Assembly: GCA_045614225.1 (NCBI GenBank)
Contig: JAZLCO010000048.1
Location: 1-64,000, forward strand
Source of the DNA: UBA9715 sp045614225
GTDB taxonomy: Bacteria; Actinomycetota; Coriobacteriia; Coriobacteriales; Eggerthellaceae
Length of the DNA stretch: 64,000 nucleotides
Direction of reading: 5' to 3'
Shown here: positions 48,590 to 57,574 of the stretch, in pieces
How positions within the stretch are numbered: position 1 is the first letter of the stretch
Layout: the number at the start of each line of letters is the position of its first letter
Notes under the pieces: model-generated
The model's database searches: none
Seen by the model: only the letters and a program-made list of their open reading frames with translations
Told to the model about the DNA's origin: nothing
Made by a program: the position numbers and the translations under genes

Positions 48590-51301
48590 GTGGCTGAAGC
48601 AATCAAGCGCGTTTACAAGTTCGGACATGATGCGCAGGGCAACAACGTTACCGAAGGTAACAAGGACATGAAGTTCGTGGTCGGCGGCAAAGGTGCAAAC
48701 CTCGCCGAGATGGCGAACATCGGCTTGCCGGTCCCTCCGGGATTCACAATCACTTGCCAGACGTGCATGGAATATGCAAACGCTGACAACACCTGGCCCG
48801 AAGGTGCTCTGGATGAGATCGCAGAATATCGAATCGATCTCGAAGAGCGTATGGGGAAACGCATCGGCGACGATGACGATCCGCTGCTTGTTTCCGTACG
48901 CTCGGGTGCTCCGATGTCGATGCCCGGCATGATGGACACCGTTCTCAACCTTGGTTTGAACGACCGTTCCATCAACGGTCTTATCAAGCAAACCGGAAAT
49001 CCTCGCTTCGCATGGGATAGCTATCGTCGTTTCATCCAAATGTTCAGCAACGTCGTCATGGGCATTGATGGTGACAAGTTCGAGAAGGCCATCACGGCCG
49101 CGAAGGAAGCAAAGGGCGTCAAGCAAGATACCGATCTTGATGCTGACGATCTTGCCGAGCTCGTTGCAACGTTCAAAACCATTTTCGCCGAGAGCGTCGA
49201 TCCTGAAGAGTATCCCGAGCTCGTCGTCGACGGCGTCGTTTCGTTCCCGCAAGATCCGGTCGAGCAGCTGCGCCTTGCCATCGAAGCCGTGTTCGGTTCG
49301 TGGAACAACCCGCGTGCGACCCTCTACCGTCAGCAGAACAAGATTGCCGACGATCTCGGCACTGCCGTCAACGTTCAGTGCATGGTGTTTGGCAACAAGG
49401 GTGACTCCTCCGCGACGGGCGTTGCTTTCACTCGTAATGCAGCCGACGGTACGAACGAGTTCTATGGCGACTACCTCGTCAACGCTCAGGGCGAGGACGT
49501 CGTCGCCGGCATCCGCAACACTTCGCCGATTTCCGAACTCAAGCATGTCGCGGGTCTCGAGAAGGCCGGTCAGGAACTTGAGGACATCTTCGTCATGCTC
49601 GAGAAGCACTTCCGCGACATGATGGACATCGAGTTCACCATCGAGCAGGGCAAGCTCTTCATGCTGCAGACCCGCGTTGGCAAGCGTACCGCCGCTGCCG
49701 CGTTGAAGATTGCCATCGACATGGAGAAGGAAGGCCTCATCACCAAGGAAGAGGCCGTTTTGCGCGTTGCTCCTGAGCAGCTCGACCAACTGCTACATCC
49801 GCAATTCGACAAGAACGCAAAGTACGACATCGTCGCTCGCGGCCTGAACGCCTCGCCTGGCGCTGCTGTCGGCGCTGCTGTATTCTCTGCTGACGAGGCT
49901 GTTGCAGCAGCCGAGCAGGGCAAGAAGACCGTCCTCGTGCGTTGGGAGACGACTCCTGACGATCTGGCTGGCATGATCGCTGCTGAGGGCATCCTCACCT
50001 CGCATGGTGGCAAGACCTCTCACGCAGCAGTCATCGCTCGCGGAATGGGCGCTCCGTGCGTCTGCGGCGTTGAGGCTCTCAAGATCGATGCTGAGAAGAA
50101 GGAAGCTGCTATCGCTGGCACCGACATCGTCATCAGGGAAGGCGACATGATCTCCCTCGACGGCACAACTGGCATTGTCGTTCTGGGCGCTGTTGACCTG
50201 GTTCAACCTGAGCTGACCGGCGATCTTGACACCATCCTCGAGTGGGCTGACGAGATCCGCACACTTGGCGTCCGCGCTAATGCTGACAACCCGGCTGACG
50301 CTCAGCTTTCGCGTGATTTCGGCGCAGAGGGCATCGGTTTGTGCCGCACCGAGCACATGTTCCTCGGCGATCGCAAGCAGATCGTTGCCGACATGATCCT
50401 CGCAGAAAAGGGCGGCGACGAGTACATGGAAGCACTCGACAAGCTCTACGAGGCTCAGCAGGGCGACTACTACGAGATGCTCAAGGCCATGGACGGACTG
50501 CCTGTCATCATCCGCCTGCTTGACCCGCCGCTGCATGAGTTCCTGCCTTCGCCGCGCGAGCTCGCCATTAAGGTTGCCGTCGATGCAGCCAAGGGCGACC
50601 ATGATCCTGTTGCCAAGAGGCTTCTCGCCGCAGCCGACAACATGGCAGAGATGAACCCAATGCTCGGTCTGCGCGGTTGCCGCCTCGGCATCGTGATGCC
50701 GGGCCTTTCCGCCATGCAGGTACGTGCTATTGCCACGGCTACGGCGAAACTCATCAAGGAAGGTTTCGATCCGAAACCCGAAGTTATGATTCCGCTCGTA
50801 TCTATGGAAAACGAGCTTATCTATGTTCGCGAAGAGGCTGAAAAGGCCATCAAGGAAGTCGAGGAGCGCGATGGTGTCGACCTGTCCTTCATCGAGATCG
50901 GCACGATGATCGAGCTGCCGCGTGCAGCCGTCACGGCTGACGAGATCGCCGAGAAGGCCGATTTCTTCTCCTTCGGCACCAACGACCTCACGCAGACGAC
51001 TTTCGGCTTCAGCCGCGACGACGTTGAGGGCAAGTTCTTCAAGGATTACTCCGAGCTCGGCATCATGAAGGTCAACCCGTTCGCAACGGTTGACGACGGC
51101 GTTGTCAAGCTCATCGACATTGCAGTCAAGGGTGGCCGATCCACCAACCCCGAGCTCGTCACCGGTGTTTGCGGCGAGCATGGCGGCGACCCCGACTCCA
51201 TCGCCAAGTTCCATAAAGTTGGATTGAACTACGTATCCTGTTCGCCGTACCGCGTGCCGGTTGCACGCCTCGCTGCGGCTCATGCTGCACTCGCGAAGTA
51301 G
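48590..51301 (+). CDS. ppdK: Pyruvate, phosphate dikinase
   Basis: Interconverts pyruvate, ATP and Pi with PEP, AMP and PPi; a central reversible glycolytic step in anaerobes. 903 aa. N-terminal nucleotide domain begins FVVGGKGANLAEM; the swivelling phospho-histidine is H478 in GGKTSHAAVIARG; the C-terminal PEP domain ends with GVCGEHGGDP. RBS GAAGGAGAG. No PPDK regulatory protein gene is in the window. PPi/AMP output could tie into the AMP-using PPK2, but that is speculation. Confidence 0.97.
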   Translation: MAEAIKRVYKFGHDAQGNNVTEGNKDMKFVVGGKGANLAEMANIGLPVPPGFTITCQTCMEYANADNTWPEGALDEIAEYRIDLEERMGKRIGDDDDPLLVSVRSGAPMSMPGMMDTVLNLGLNDRSINGLIKQTGNPRFAWDSYRRFIQMFSNVVMGIDGDKFEKAITAAKEAKGVKQDTDLDADDLAELVATFKTIFAESVDPEEYPELVVDGVVSFPQDPVEQLRLAIEAVFGSWNNPRATLYRQQNKIADDLGTAVNVQCMVFGNKGDSSATGVAFTRNAADGTNEFYGDYLVNAQGEDVVAGIRNTSPISELKHVAGLEKAGQELEDIFVMLEKHFRDMMDIEFTIEQGKLFMLQTRVGKRTAAAALKIAIDMEKEGLITKEEAVLRVAPEQLDQLLHPQFDKNAKYDIVARGLNASPGAAVGAAVFSADEAVAAAEQGKKTVLVRWETTPDDLAGMIAAEGILTSHGGKTSHAAVIARGMGAPCVCGVEALKIDAEKKEAAIAGTDIVIREGDMISLDGTTGIVVLGAVDLVQPELTGDLDTILEWADEIRTLGVRANADNPADAQLSRDFGAEGIGLCRTEHMFLGDRKQIVADMILAEKGGDEYMEALDKLYEAQQGDYYEMLKAMDGLPVIIRLLDPPLHEFLPSPRELAIKVAVDAAKGDHDPVAKRLLAAADNMAEMNPMLGLRGCRLGIVMPGLSAMQVRAIATATAKLIKEGFDPKPEVMIPLVSMENELIYVREEAEKAIKEVEERDGVDLSFIEIGTMIELPRAAVTADEIAEKADFFSFGTNDLTQTTFGFSRDDVEGKFFKDYSELGIMKVNPFATVDDGVVKLIDIAVKGGRSTNPELVTGVCGEHGGDPDSIAKFHKVGLNYVSCSPYRVPVARLAAAHAALAK

Positions 51302-51326
51302 CGATTGCTTCAAAGCGATACATGAT

Positions 51327-51356
51327 GGGGCCCGTTAATAAACGGGCCCCATTTTT
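51327..51356 (+). terminator. Terminator after ppdK
   Basis: Ten-bp perfect stem GGGGCCCGTT / AACGGGCCCC with loop AATA, then ATTTTT. It separates ppdK from convergent mnmA. Confidence 0.92.
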
Positions 51357-51375
51357 GCACCATGTTTAATTGGCT

Positions 51376-52464
51376 TTACAAAATTGTGCCGCCGCAGACT
51401 ACGGTATCACCGTCGTAGACGACAGCCGCCTGCCCGGGAGCACATGCACGTTGAGGTGAATCAAAGGTAATAGATATTGTGGACTCGCCGACTTGCTCGA
51501 CGATGGCCGGGCGTGCTGTTTGTCGGTAATGAGTTTTCACGAGGAACTGCTCAGATTTGTCGAGTTGAGCTCGCGAGATGAAATTAACATCATGCACTTC
51601 GATAGAAGAACACAACGTGTTGGCATCTGTGTCAACAACAAGCCGATTAGATGAAACGTCTTTCTTGAAGACATAGAAAGGCTCACGTGCTGCGACGCCG
51701 ATGCCCTTGCGTTGGCCTATCGTGTAATGTATGAGCCCATTATGCTTTCCTAGTACAGTGCCTTCTCGGTTCACGATTTCGCCCGCTTCGAAAGTCTTTC
51801 CCGTTCTCTTCCCAATGAACGAAGCATAGTCGCCATCGGGAACGAAGCAGATATCTTGACTTTCCGCTTTACCGGCGTTTATAAAACCATTTTCCTGAGC
51901 CAGACGGCGCACTTCGCTTTTTGAGAGGTCGCCGAGCGGGAACAGCATGTGTGCGAGCGTTTCCTGGTCAAGATGGAACAGGACATACGATTGGTCCTTG
52001 TTTGCATCTTTCCCGCATCTGATCTCAAAGCGCCCAGTCTGTTCGTTGAAGACGCGCCTCACGTAATGACCTGTAGCAACATAATCGTAGCCAAGTTCCT
52101 TGCGGCGTTTTTGAAGCGAACCGAATTTTATATAGCGATTGCAATCAATGCACGGGTTTGGGGTTTGACCGGAAAGGTACGAATTGCAGAATCGATCGAT
52201 AACTTCAGTATCGAATGGGCCGGTAAAGTTATAGACGAAATGGGGGATGCCGAGCTCAAGGCATACTTGGCGCGCATCTTCGACATCGCGCGTCGAGCAA
52301 CATGTCTGCTCATCTTCGATGAAGGCATCATCGTTGTCGAAGAGCTTCATCGTAACGCCTTCAACCTCGTAGCCCTCATCACGCAGGACAAGAGCCGACA
52401 CGGAGCTGTCGACCCCTCCGCTCATGGCCATGAGCACTCTGTTCTTGTTCGGCGACGTCATCAT
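51376..52464 (-). CDS. mnmA: tRNA-specific 2-thiouridylase MnmA
   Basis: Thiolates U34 of tRNA-Lys, -Glu and -Gln. 362 aa. PP-loop AMSGGVDSS at about 13-21; first catalytic Cys in NPCIDCNRYIKFG, second in SQDICFVPDG. Its ATG overlaps the stop of the upstream cysK (ATGA), so the two are coupled. MnmA receives sulfur from cysteine via IscS-type relays; linkage to cysK fits sulfur supply, although other explanations are possible. Confidence 0.96.
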   Translation of the reverse strand: MMTSPNKNRVLMAMSGGVDSSVSALVLRDEGYEVEGVTMKLFDNDDAFIEDEQTCCSTRDVEDARQVCLELGIPHFVYNFTGPFDTEVIDRFCNSYLSGQTPNPCIDCNRYIKFGSLQKRRKELGYDYVATGHYVRRVFNEQTGRFEIRCGKDANKDQSYVLFHLDQETLAHMLFPLGDLSKSEVRRLAQENGFINAGKAESQDICFVPDGDYASFIGKRTGKTFEAGEIVNREGTVLGKHNGLIHYTIGQRKGIGVAAREPFYVFKKDVSSNRLVVDTDANTLCSSIEVHDVNFISRAQLDKSEQFLVKTHYRQTARPAIVEQVGESTISITFDSPQRACAPGQAAVVYDGDTVVCGGTIL

Positions 52465-53393
52465 AAGAAATTGAACATTTCTGTCGAAAGGTAGCGCTCG
52501 CCCGAGTCGGGGAGGATGACAACGATCAATTTTCCAGCATTCTCCGACCGCTCGGCAATCTTTCGTGCAGCTGCAACGGCAGCGCCAGATGAGATGCCAA
52601 CGAGCAAACCTTCCTTGGAAGCAAGCTCTCGACCCGCTTCATAGGCTTCCTCATTTTCGATCGTGATAACTTCATCGTAAACCGTCGTATCAAGTGTGGC
52701 AGGAACGAAGCCAGCCCCGATGCCTTGCAATCCATGAGAGCCGGCATGACCCTGCGATAAAACGGGGGAGCCTTGAGGCTCGACTGCAACAACCTGGATG
52801 TCGGGATTCTTGGATTTAAGATAACGCCCAGCGCCTGTCAAGGTGCCGCCCGTGCCTACTCCAGCAACGAAGATATCGACGGTGCCGTTTGTAGCTTCCC
52901 AAATCTCTGGACCGGTAGTCGCTTCATGAGCGGCTGGATTTGCGGGGTTCGTGAATTGACCGGGAATAATCGAATTGTCGATAGATCTCGCAAGTTCATC
53001 CGCTTTCTCTATTGCGCCCGTCATTCCCTTTGAGCCGTCTGTCAGCACGACCTCTGCTCCATACGCCTTCATGAGATTGCGGCGTTCCACCGACATCGTT
53101 TCAGGCATTGTGATGATCATCCTGTTGCCACGTGCAGCTGCTAGAGCTGCAAGCCCTATTCCGGTGTTACCCGACGTCGGCTCGATGAAAACCGTTTGAT
53201 CGTCTATTAGACCCCTCTCTTCGGCATCTTGGATCATCGCGAGCGCAACACGATCTTTGATTGAGCCTGCAGGGTTCACCATTTCGACTTTGGCAACAAG
53301 CGTAGCTTCGAGCGAGTGCTCACGTTCGTAGTTAACGAGTTCGAGAAGCGGTGTTTGTCCAATCAGTTCGGCTATGCTTTTGTGGATGCTCAT
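52461..53393 (-). CDS. cysK: Cysteine synthase A (O-acetylserine sulfhydrylase)
   Basis: PLP enzyme making cysteine from O-acetylserine and sulfide. 310 aa. PLP lysine K46 in NPAGSIKDRVA; the substrate loop TSGNTGIGLAALAA and the phosphate-binding GVGTGGTLTGAGRYL are present. RBS GAGGAG on the minus strand. Overlaps mnmA by 4 bp and is divergent from mtnA across an 80-bp gap. Confidence 0.95.
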   Translation of the reverse strand: MSIHKSIAELIGQTPLLELVNYEREHSLEATLVAKVEMVNPAGSIKDRVALAMIQDAEERGLIDDQTVFIEPTSGNTGIGLAALAAARGNRMIITMPETMSVERRNLMKAYGAEVVLTDGSKGMTGAIEKADELARSIDNSIIPGQFTNPANPAAHEATTGPEIWEATNGTVDIFVAGVGTGGTLTGAGRYLKSKNPDIQVVAVEPQGSPVLSQGHAGSHGLQGIGAGFVPATLDTTVYDEVITIENEEAYEAGRELASKEGLLVGISSGAAVAAARKIAERSENAGKLIVVILPDSGERYLSTEMFNFL

Positions 53394-53473
53394 GCTCTTT
53401 GCTCCTCAGTGTTCGATTACGCTACCATTCTAAACAACTCGATACGATGCTATATGAAAGAAGCGCTAGAAAC

Positions 53474-54496
53474 ATGGTCGATATAAATCGGATACCTCAT
53501 TCGCTCGAATTCATGACAGAAGAGGGAAGGGTGGCGCTTTCCTACATTGATCAACGGAAGCTTCCTGATGAGCTTGTCATTGAAACTACTGCCGACTGGA
53601 AACAAGTCGTCGATGCCATACAGGCACTTGCCGTTCGCGGTGCGCCTGCAATTGGAATTGCGGGCGCAGCGGCTCTTGCACTCTTCGTGACAAACAACGG
53701 AGTTCAATGCGATCTTGAACGTGTTGCAGAGGAAATTGCATCTGCGCGGCCGACGGCGGTCAACCTTAGATGGGCAATCAATCGGTCTCTCGAGGAAATC
53801 AAAGGCATCGATTGGTCTGACGTTCCAAATAAGCTAATCAATCTTGTTTTGCGCATGGAGGCTGAGGACGAAGCCACGAACCGTACCATAGGTCACCTTG
53901 GAGCAGCGCTTCTCGGCGATGGCTCGAACATCCTTACCCATTGCAATGCGGGCAGCCTTGCAACGTATTTCTACGGCACTGCGCTTGGAATTGTTTACTG
54001 CGCTGCAGAGCAGGGGAAAATCAATCGAGTATTTGCAGACGAAACGCGCCCGGTGGGGCAGGGCGCTCGTCTGACGGCGTGGGAACTCGCACGCGCAGGC
54101 ATACCTGTCACGCTCATCTGCGACAACATGGCTGCCAGCCTCATGTCGCAAGGAAATGTAGATGCGGTGATCGTCGGAGCGGATCGCATTTCAAGAAACG
54201 GAGATACCGCCAACAAAATCGGAACCTATGGATTGGCCGTTCTTGCTTACGAACACGGAATTCCGTTTTACGTTGCTGCTCCACGTTCGACGATCGATCT
54301 CGCACTCGAAGATGGTTCCCAGATTGTCATCGAGCAGCGTTCTCCTGAAGAGGTGTTACAGCATCCAATCAACGGAGTTGATGTTTGGAACCCTGCATTC
54401 GATGTAACGCCTGCGCGCTACATCACGGGCATCGTCACGGAAGCAGGTGTTTTCTCGCCTTCCGATTTAACGAGCTTGAATCCAGCCGTACTGTGA
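53474..54496 (+). CDS. mtnA: S-methyl-5-thioribose-1-phosphate isomerase
   Basis: Isomerises methylthioribose-1-P to methylthioribulose-1-P in methionine salvage. 340 aa. Catalytic Cys in NILTHCNAGSLAT and Asp in IVGADRISRNGDTANKIGTY. Start set at 53474 by family N terminus; the RBS is weak and an ATG at 53447 is possible. No other salvage gene is nearby, so it may serve another thiosugar-phosphate or a scattered pathway. Confidence 0.92.
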   Translation: MVDINRIPHSLEFMTEEGRVALSYIDQRKLPDELVIETTADWKQVVDAIQALAVRGAPAIGIAGAAALALFVTNNGVQCDLERVAEEIASARPTAVNLRWAINRSLEEIKGIDWSDVPNKLINLVLRMEAEDEATNRTIGHLGAALLGDGSNILTHCNAGSLATYFYGTALGIVYCAAEQGKINRVFADETRPVGQGARLTAWELARAGIPVTLICDNMAASLMSQGNVDAVIVGADRISRNGDTANKIGTYGLAVLAYEHGIPFYVAAPRSTIDLALEDGSQIVIEQRSPEEVLQHPINGVDVWNPAFDVTPARYITGIVTEAGVFSPSDLTSLNPAVL

Positions 54497-54550
54497 TTCA
54501 AATAACCAAAAAGGTTTTTTTATACGACATTGCGACGCAAGGCTTTGACG

Positions 54551-54567
54551 TATAATCGCCATTTGTG
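54551..54567 (+). promoter_or_regulatory. Promoter of azlC, apparently giving a leaderless mRNA
   Basis: Perfect -10 TATAAT at 54551-54556 ends 8 nt before GTG 54565. There is no SD sequence between them. TTGCGA at 54530-54535 is a possible but close -35 (15-bp spacer). Confidence 0.55.
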
Positions 54568-55251
54568 TTCAGTTCAGACAACATACGGGCTACTTTCAAG
54601 GCAGCATTACCCATCATGCTCGGGTATGTCGCAATCGGCATTCCCTGTGGTATCCTTTCGGCTTCAATTGGATTGAATGCCCTTCAGGTTTTCCTGATGT
54701 GCGCACTATTCTATTCCGGAGCAGGACAGTTCATGATTCCGAACATGTGGCTTGCCGGCTCACCTATCGCATCGATTATCGCAAGTGTTTCGTTCGTGAA
54801 CACACGCCAGATGCTCTATGCAACGGCGTTCGCACCTTGGTGCGAGAAAGTTTCAAAACGACTTTCGTTCTGGTTTGCCGCCACAGTCACCGACGAGAGC
54901 TTCGGTGTGAACATCAAGCAATTCGAGCAAGGGGGCTGGTCTGTTCAGCGTGCAACGCTCGTAAACCTTTGCTCGCAATCCTCTTGGACGATTTCGTGTG
55001 TTGTCGGAGTGCTCATCGGGAACGCAATTGGCATTCCGCTTGCGATAGCCTCATTTGCCATGACATCGATTTTCATCTGCCTTCTCGTAACGCAAAAACT
55101 CTCAGGGGCAAATGTTGTTGCAGCCATCATGGCAATCGTCGGCGTTTTTGTTTGCAAGCTCATCGGCCTTTCTGGACCCGCAATCTTCTTCGGGGCCCTG
55201 TTTGGAGTTCTTTGCGCATTCATCTTCTCTCGAATACGGGAAAGGATGTAA
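54565..55251 (+). CDS. azlC: AzlC family branched-chain amino acid exporter, large subunit
   Basis: Permease component of the two-part AzlCD exporter for branched-chain amino acids and analogues. 228 aa, mostly hydrophobic with about 5-6 membrane segments. The family motif ALFYSGAGQFM (about 47-57) and FVNTRQMLYA are visible. GTG start without RBS; the next methionine would remove the first conserved segment. azlD follows after 3 bp. Confidence 0.92.
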   Translation: MFSSDNIRATFKAALPIMLGYVAIGIPCGILSASIGLNALQVFLMCALFYSGAGQFMIPNMWLAGSPIASIIASVSFVNTRQMLYATAFAPWCEKVSKRLSFWFAATVTDESFGVNIKQFEQGGWSVQRATLVNLCSQSSWTISCVVGVLIGNAIGIPLAIASFAMTSIFICLLVTQKLSGANVVAAIMAIVGVFVCKLIGLSGPAIFFGALFGVLCAFIFSRIRERM

Positions 55252-55254
55252 TGC

Positions 55255-55593
55255 ATGCAGCCAATAACGTGGACAGATTTCTGGATCATCTTCATCACAT
55301 GTGCATTGACGATTCTTGCATGCCGTGTCTTGCCGCTTTTCCTTTTGAAGGGGAAGGAGCTCCCCAAGCGCGTTGAGGAGGCGCTTGGGTACATTCCACC
55401 TGCCGCATTTGCTGCGCTTGTTGCAAATGACCTGCTCACACCTGGAATGTTTGATGCAGGTATATGGCCTGCGGGAGCACCGCTCGTTGCTTCGGTAATC
55501 GTCATCATTGTGGCTCGATTGACTAAATCGCTTCTCTGGAGCGCTGTCGCAGGCGTTGTCGCTTATGCATTACTCACGATGATCATTCTCTAA
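55255..55593 (+). CDS. azlD: AzlD family branched-chain amino acid exporter, small subunit
   Basis: 112 aa with three to four membrane segments. The motif TRxLPLFLL-like CRVLPLFLLKGKELPKRVEEAL followed by YIPPAAFAAL is the AzlD hallmark. It starts 3 bp after azlC. Forms the exporter with AzlC; substrate specificity is inferred from the family. Confidence 0.9.
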   Translation: MQPITWTDFWIIFITCALTILACRVLPLFLLKGKELPKRVEEALGYIPPAAFAALVANDLLTPGMFDAGIWPAGAPLVASVIVIIVARLTKSLLWSAVAGVVAYALLTMIIL

Positions 55594-55668
55594 AGCGCTT
55601 AACTTTTCACTCAGAATGACACTAGTTTTGGCATCGATTGTGAATTTTGCGTCTCGCTTCATTATTTC

Positions 55669-55697
55669 TTGCATAGCCGATGTTCAGGGGATATACT
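55669..55697 (+). promoter_or_regulatory. Promoter of rplS
   Basis: -35 TTGCAT at 55669-55674, exactly 17 bp, -10 TATACT at 55692-55697. It predicts a leader of about 60 nt before rplS. Confidence 0.75.
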
Positions 55698-55762
55698 AAC
55701 AAATCGCGTCTAGAGACAAGTACCGCTACGCGGTTTGGCACGAACATATAGAAGGAAGAGAA

Positions 55763-56110
55763 ATGGATATCATTCGCGCAATCGAGCAGCAGCAGTTCAA
55801 GCAGGACATTCCTGAGTTCAACGTTGGCGACAACGTCAAGGTCCATTACCGCATCGTCGAGGGTAACCGCGAGCGCATTCAGGTGTTCCAGGGCGATGTC
55901 ATCCGTCGTCATGGTCACTCCAGCCGCGAAACGTTCACCGTCCGCAAGATCAGCTTCTCGGTCGGCGTAGAGCGCACCTTCCCGGTTCATTCTCCAAAGA
56001 TTGACAAGATTGAAGTAGTTCGCCGTGGCGATGTTCGTCGCGCCAAGCTTTACTACCTGCGCAAGAAGGTTGGCAAGGCTGCGAAAATCAAGGAAAAGTC
56101 CTTCCGCTAA
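55763..56110 (+). CDS. rplS: 50S ribosomal protein L19
   Basis: 115 aa. FNVGDNVKVHYRIVEGNRER near the N terminus and GVERTFPVHSPKIDKIEVVR are diagnostic. RBS GAAGGAAGAG. It stands alone between its own promoter and a terminator, about 14.8 kb away from trmD, its usual neighbour. Confidence 0.97.
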   Translation: MDIIRAIEQQQFKQDIPEFNVGDNVKVHYRIVEGNRERIQVFQGDVIRRHGHSSRETFTVRKISFSVGVERTFPVHSPKIDKIEVVRRGDVRRAKLYYLRKKVGKAAKIKEKSFR

Positions 56111-56130
56111 TCGCGATTTCGCAACAAGTA

Positions 56131-56158
56131 AAGCCCGCACATCGTGCGGGCTTTTTTG
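56131..56158 (+). terminator. Terminator after rplS
   Basis: Ten-bp stem AAGCCCGCAC / GTGCGGGCTT with loop ATC, then TTTT. It lies only 20 bp before the rnhB start region, and the end of the T-tract runs into the rnhB -10 box. Confidence 0.93.
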
Positions 56159-56159
56159 T

Positions 56160-56174
56160 TAAGATGCCTGCATG
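56160..56174 (+). promoter_or_regulatory. Possible leaderless promoter of rnhB
   Basis: TAAGAT at 56160-56165 ends 6 nt before ATG 56172. There is no SD, and the strong rplS terminator directly upstream means rnhB needs its own promoter. The -35 would lie within the terminator hairpin. Confidence 0.4.
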
Positions 56175-56957
56175 AACATGACGATTCCTCAAATCAAAGC
56201 CATGCTCGACAAAGCTGACGAGCAGGAATACCAAGCGCTCGAACGTGCTTTGTCTGCTGACACGCGCAAAGGCGTCAAGTCTGCATTAGCCAAAGCAAGG
56301 AAAAGACTCGATGGGGAGCGGAAGGAGCGTGAACGACTCGAATCGCTCTATGTGTTTGAGGAATCTTTCGCTGAAGGATCAGAGGACATCATCGTGGGCC
56401 TTGACGAAGTGGGACGAGGCAGTGTCGCTGGCCCCCTTGCAGTTGGAGCAGTGGTTCTCTCACGTTCGGAGCATATACGATGTCTCAACGACTCAAAACA
56501 AATCAACCCTGAAAAGAGACTTGAGATTGCCCAGGTTATCAAAGAGCAGGCTCTTGCCTGGACAGTTGCCTACATTTCGCCTAACGATATCGATCGGGAT
56601 GGAATGACCATGTCGTTGCGTCGTGCATTTACCCTGGCTCTTGCAGATATCGATTCAGCGCTTCCAAACGTATCCGTTGTCCTCATCGATGGAAATCCAA
56701 TTCATATAGACCCGCGTGAAAGAAATGTCGTGAAAGGCGATGCTCGCTGCGCTTCAATTGCTGCAGCTTCAATTGTGGCTAAAACTGAACGCGATCGTTT
56801 GATGATCGAACTTTCAGAACGCTATCCGGCATACGAATTCGACGTGAATAAAGGATATGCTTCTCCACAGCACATCGAGGCGATTCGCACTCATGGATTG
56901 TCGCCTATCCATCGTTCGTCTTTCTGCAGGTCATTCATGCAGGAGACTCTGTTTTAG
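56172..56957 (+). CDS. rnhB: Ribonuclease HII
   Basis: Removes RNA from RNA-DNA hybrids and misincorporated ribonucleotides. 261 aa. D78 and E79 in GLDEVGRGS, then VLIDGNPIHID and VVKGDARCASIAAAS supply the other two catalytic aspartates. The first ~70 residues form a charged helical extension, as in the longer Gram-positive RNase HII. An ATG at 56178 is an alternative start. Confidence 0.95.
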   Translation: MNMTIPQIKAMLDKADEQEYQALERALSADTRKGVKSALAKARKRLDGERKERERLESLYVFEESFAEGSEDIIVGLDEVGRGSVAGPLAVGAVVLSRSEHIRCLNDSKQINPEKRLEIAQVIKEQALAWTVAYISPNDIDRDGMTMSLRRAFTLALADIDSALPNVSVVLIDGNPIHIDPRERNVVKGDARCASIAAASIVAKTERDRLMIELSERYPAYEFDVNKGYASPQHIEAIRTHGLSPIHRSSFCRSFMQETLF

Positions 56958-57166
56958 AAACTTCCGCTGAGTTTCAGAAAAGCTCGTTTGAACGTTTCAA
57001 ACCATTTACCAGACGTGCGTGGGAAATGACGTGTAAACATCTCGCTCTTCTAGCGAATTAACTCTCTTCCTAGGGTGGTGGTTTCTAGACTCCACTACGG
57101 TTTCCTGAATGGATTGCGTGCCTAGTATCGATTCCGGCAATACAAGCAGAATCGAGAGGATATGGC
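56958..57166. other. 209-bp gap between rnhB and yraN
   Basis: Contains a hairpin with 7-bp arms GTTTGAA / TTCAAAC (56986-57002) that has no clear T-tract. A TAGTAT at 57123-57128 could be a -10 box for yraN. No ORF or recognised RNA was seen. It is the longest gap in the window. Confidence 0.4.
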
Positions 57167-57574
57167 ATGGATGAATGCTTTGAATTCGCTGCGGACGATG
57201 ATCGAATCGGCGTGAGAAACAAAAAACTTGGCCATAAAGGAGAAGAAGCTGCAGCACGCTACCTTATGCTCAAGGACTACGAAATTGTCGAGATGAATTG
57301 GACATGCGTAGCTGGCGAGGCAGATATCATCGCGTGGGGAGAAGAATGCCTCGTATTTTGCGAAGTGAAAACGCGATCGAGCATCGACAAGGGTTTTCCA
57401 AGTGAATCGGTCACAAAGAAGAAACGCCAGAAGTACGAGAAGATCGCTGCTTGGTACCTGCAAGATCATGATTGGCTTGACGTAAGGATCCGTTTCGATG
57501 TCATCGACATCCTCGTCGTTGGTCCAGATAGGGCCATGATCAAGCACATCGTAAACGCATTCGGTGTAGCCTGA
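57167..57574 (+). CDS. yraN: UPF0102/YraN family endonuclease-like protein
   Basis: 135 aa of the restriction-endonuclease-like fold. The motif GEADIIAWGEECLVFCEVKTR carries the catalytic-type acidic residues and Lys; LGHKGEEAAARYL is the conserved N-terminal helix. The cellular role of the family is not established. Its TGA overlaps the comM ATG by one base. rnhB-yraN-comM-dprA is a conserved order. Confidence 0.93.
   Translation: MDECFEFAADDDRIGVRNKKLGHKGEEAAARYLMLKDYEIVEMNWTCVAGEADIIAWGEECLVFCEVKTRSSIDKGFPSESVTKKKRQKYEKIAAWYLQDHDWLDVRIRFDVIDILVVGPDRAMIKHIVNAFGVA

Noticed and set aside
57060..57105. T-box-like AGGGTGG string upstream of yraN
   Set aside because: Only the short string matches; there is no terminator/antiterminator pair and the downstream gene is not an amino-acid gene.
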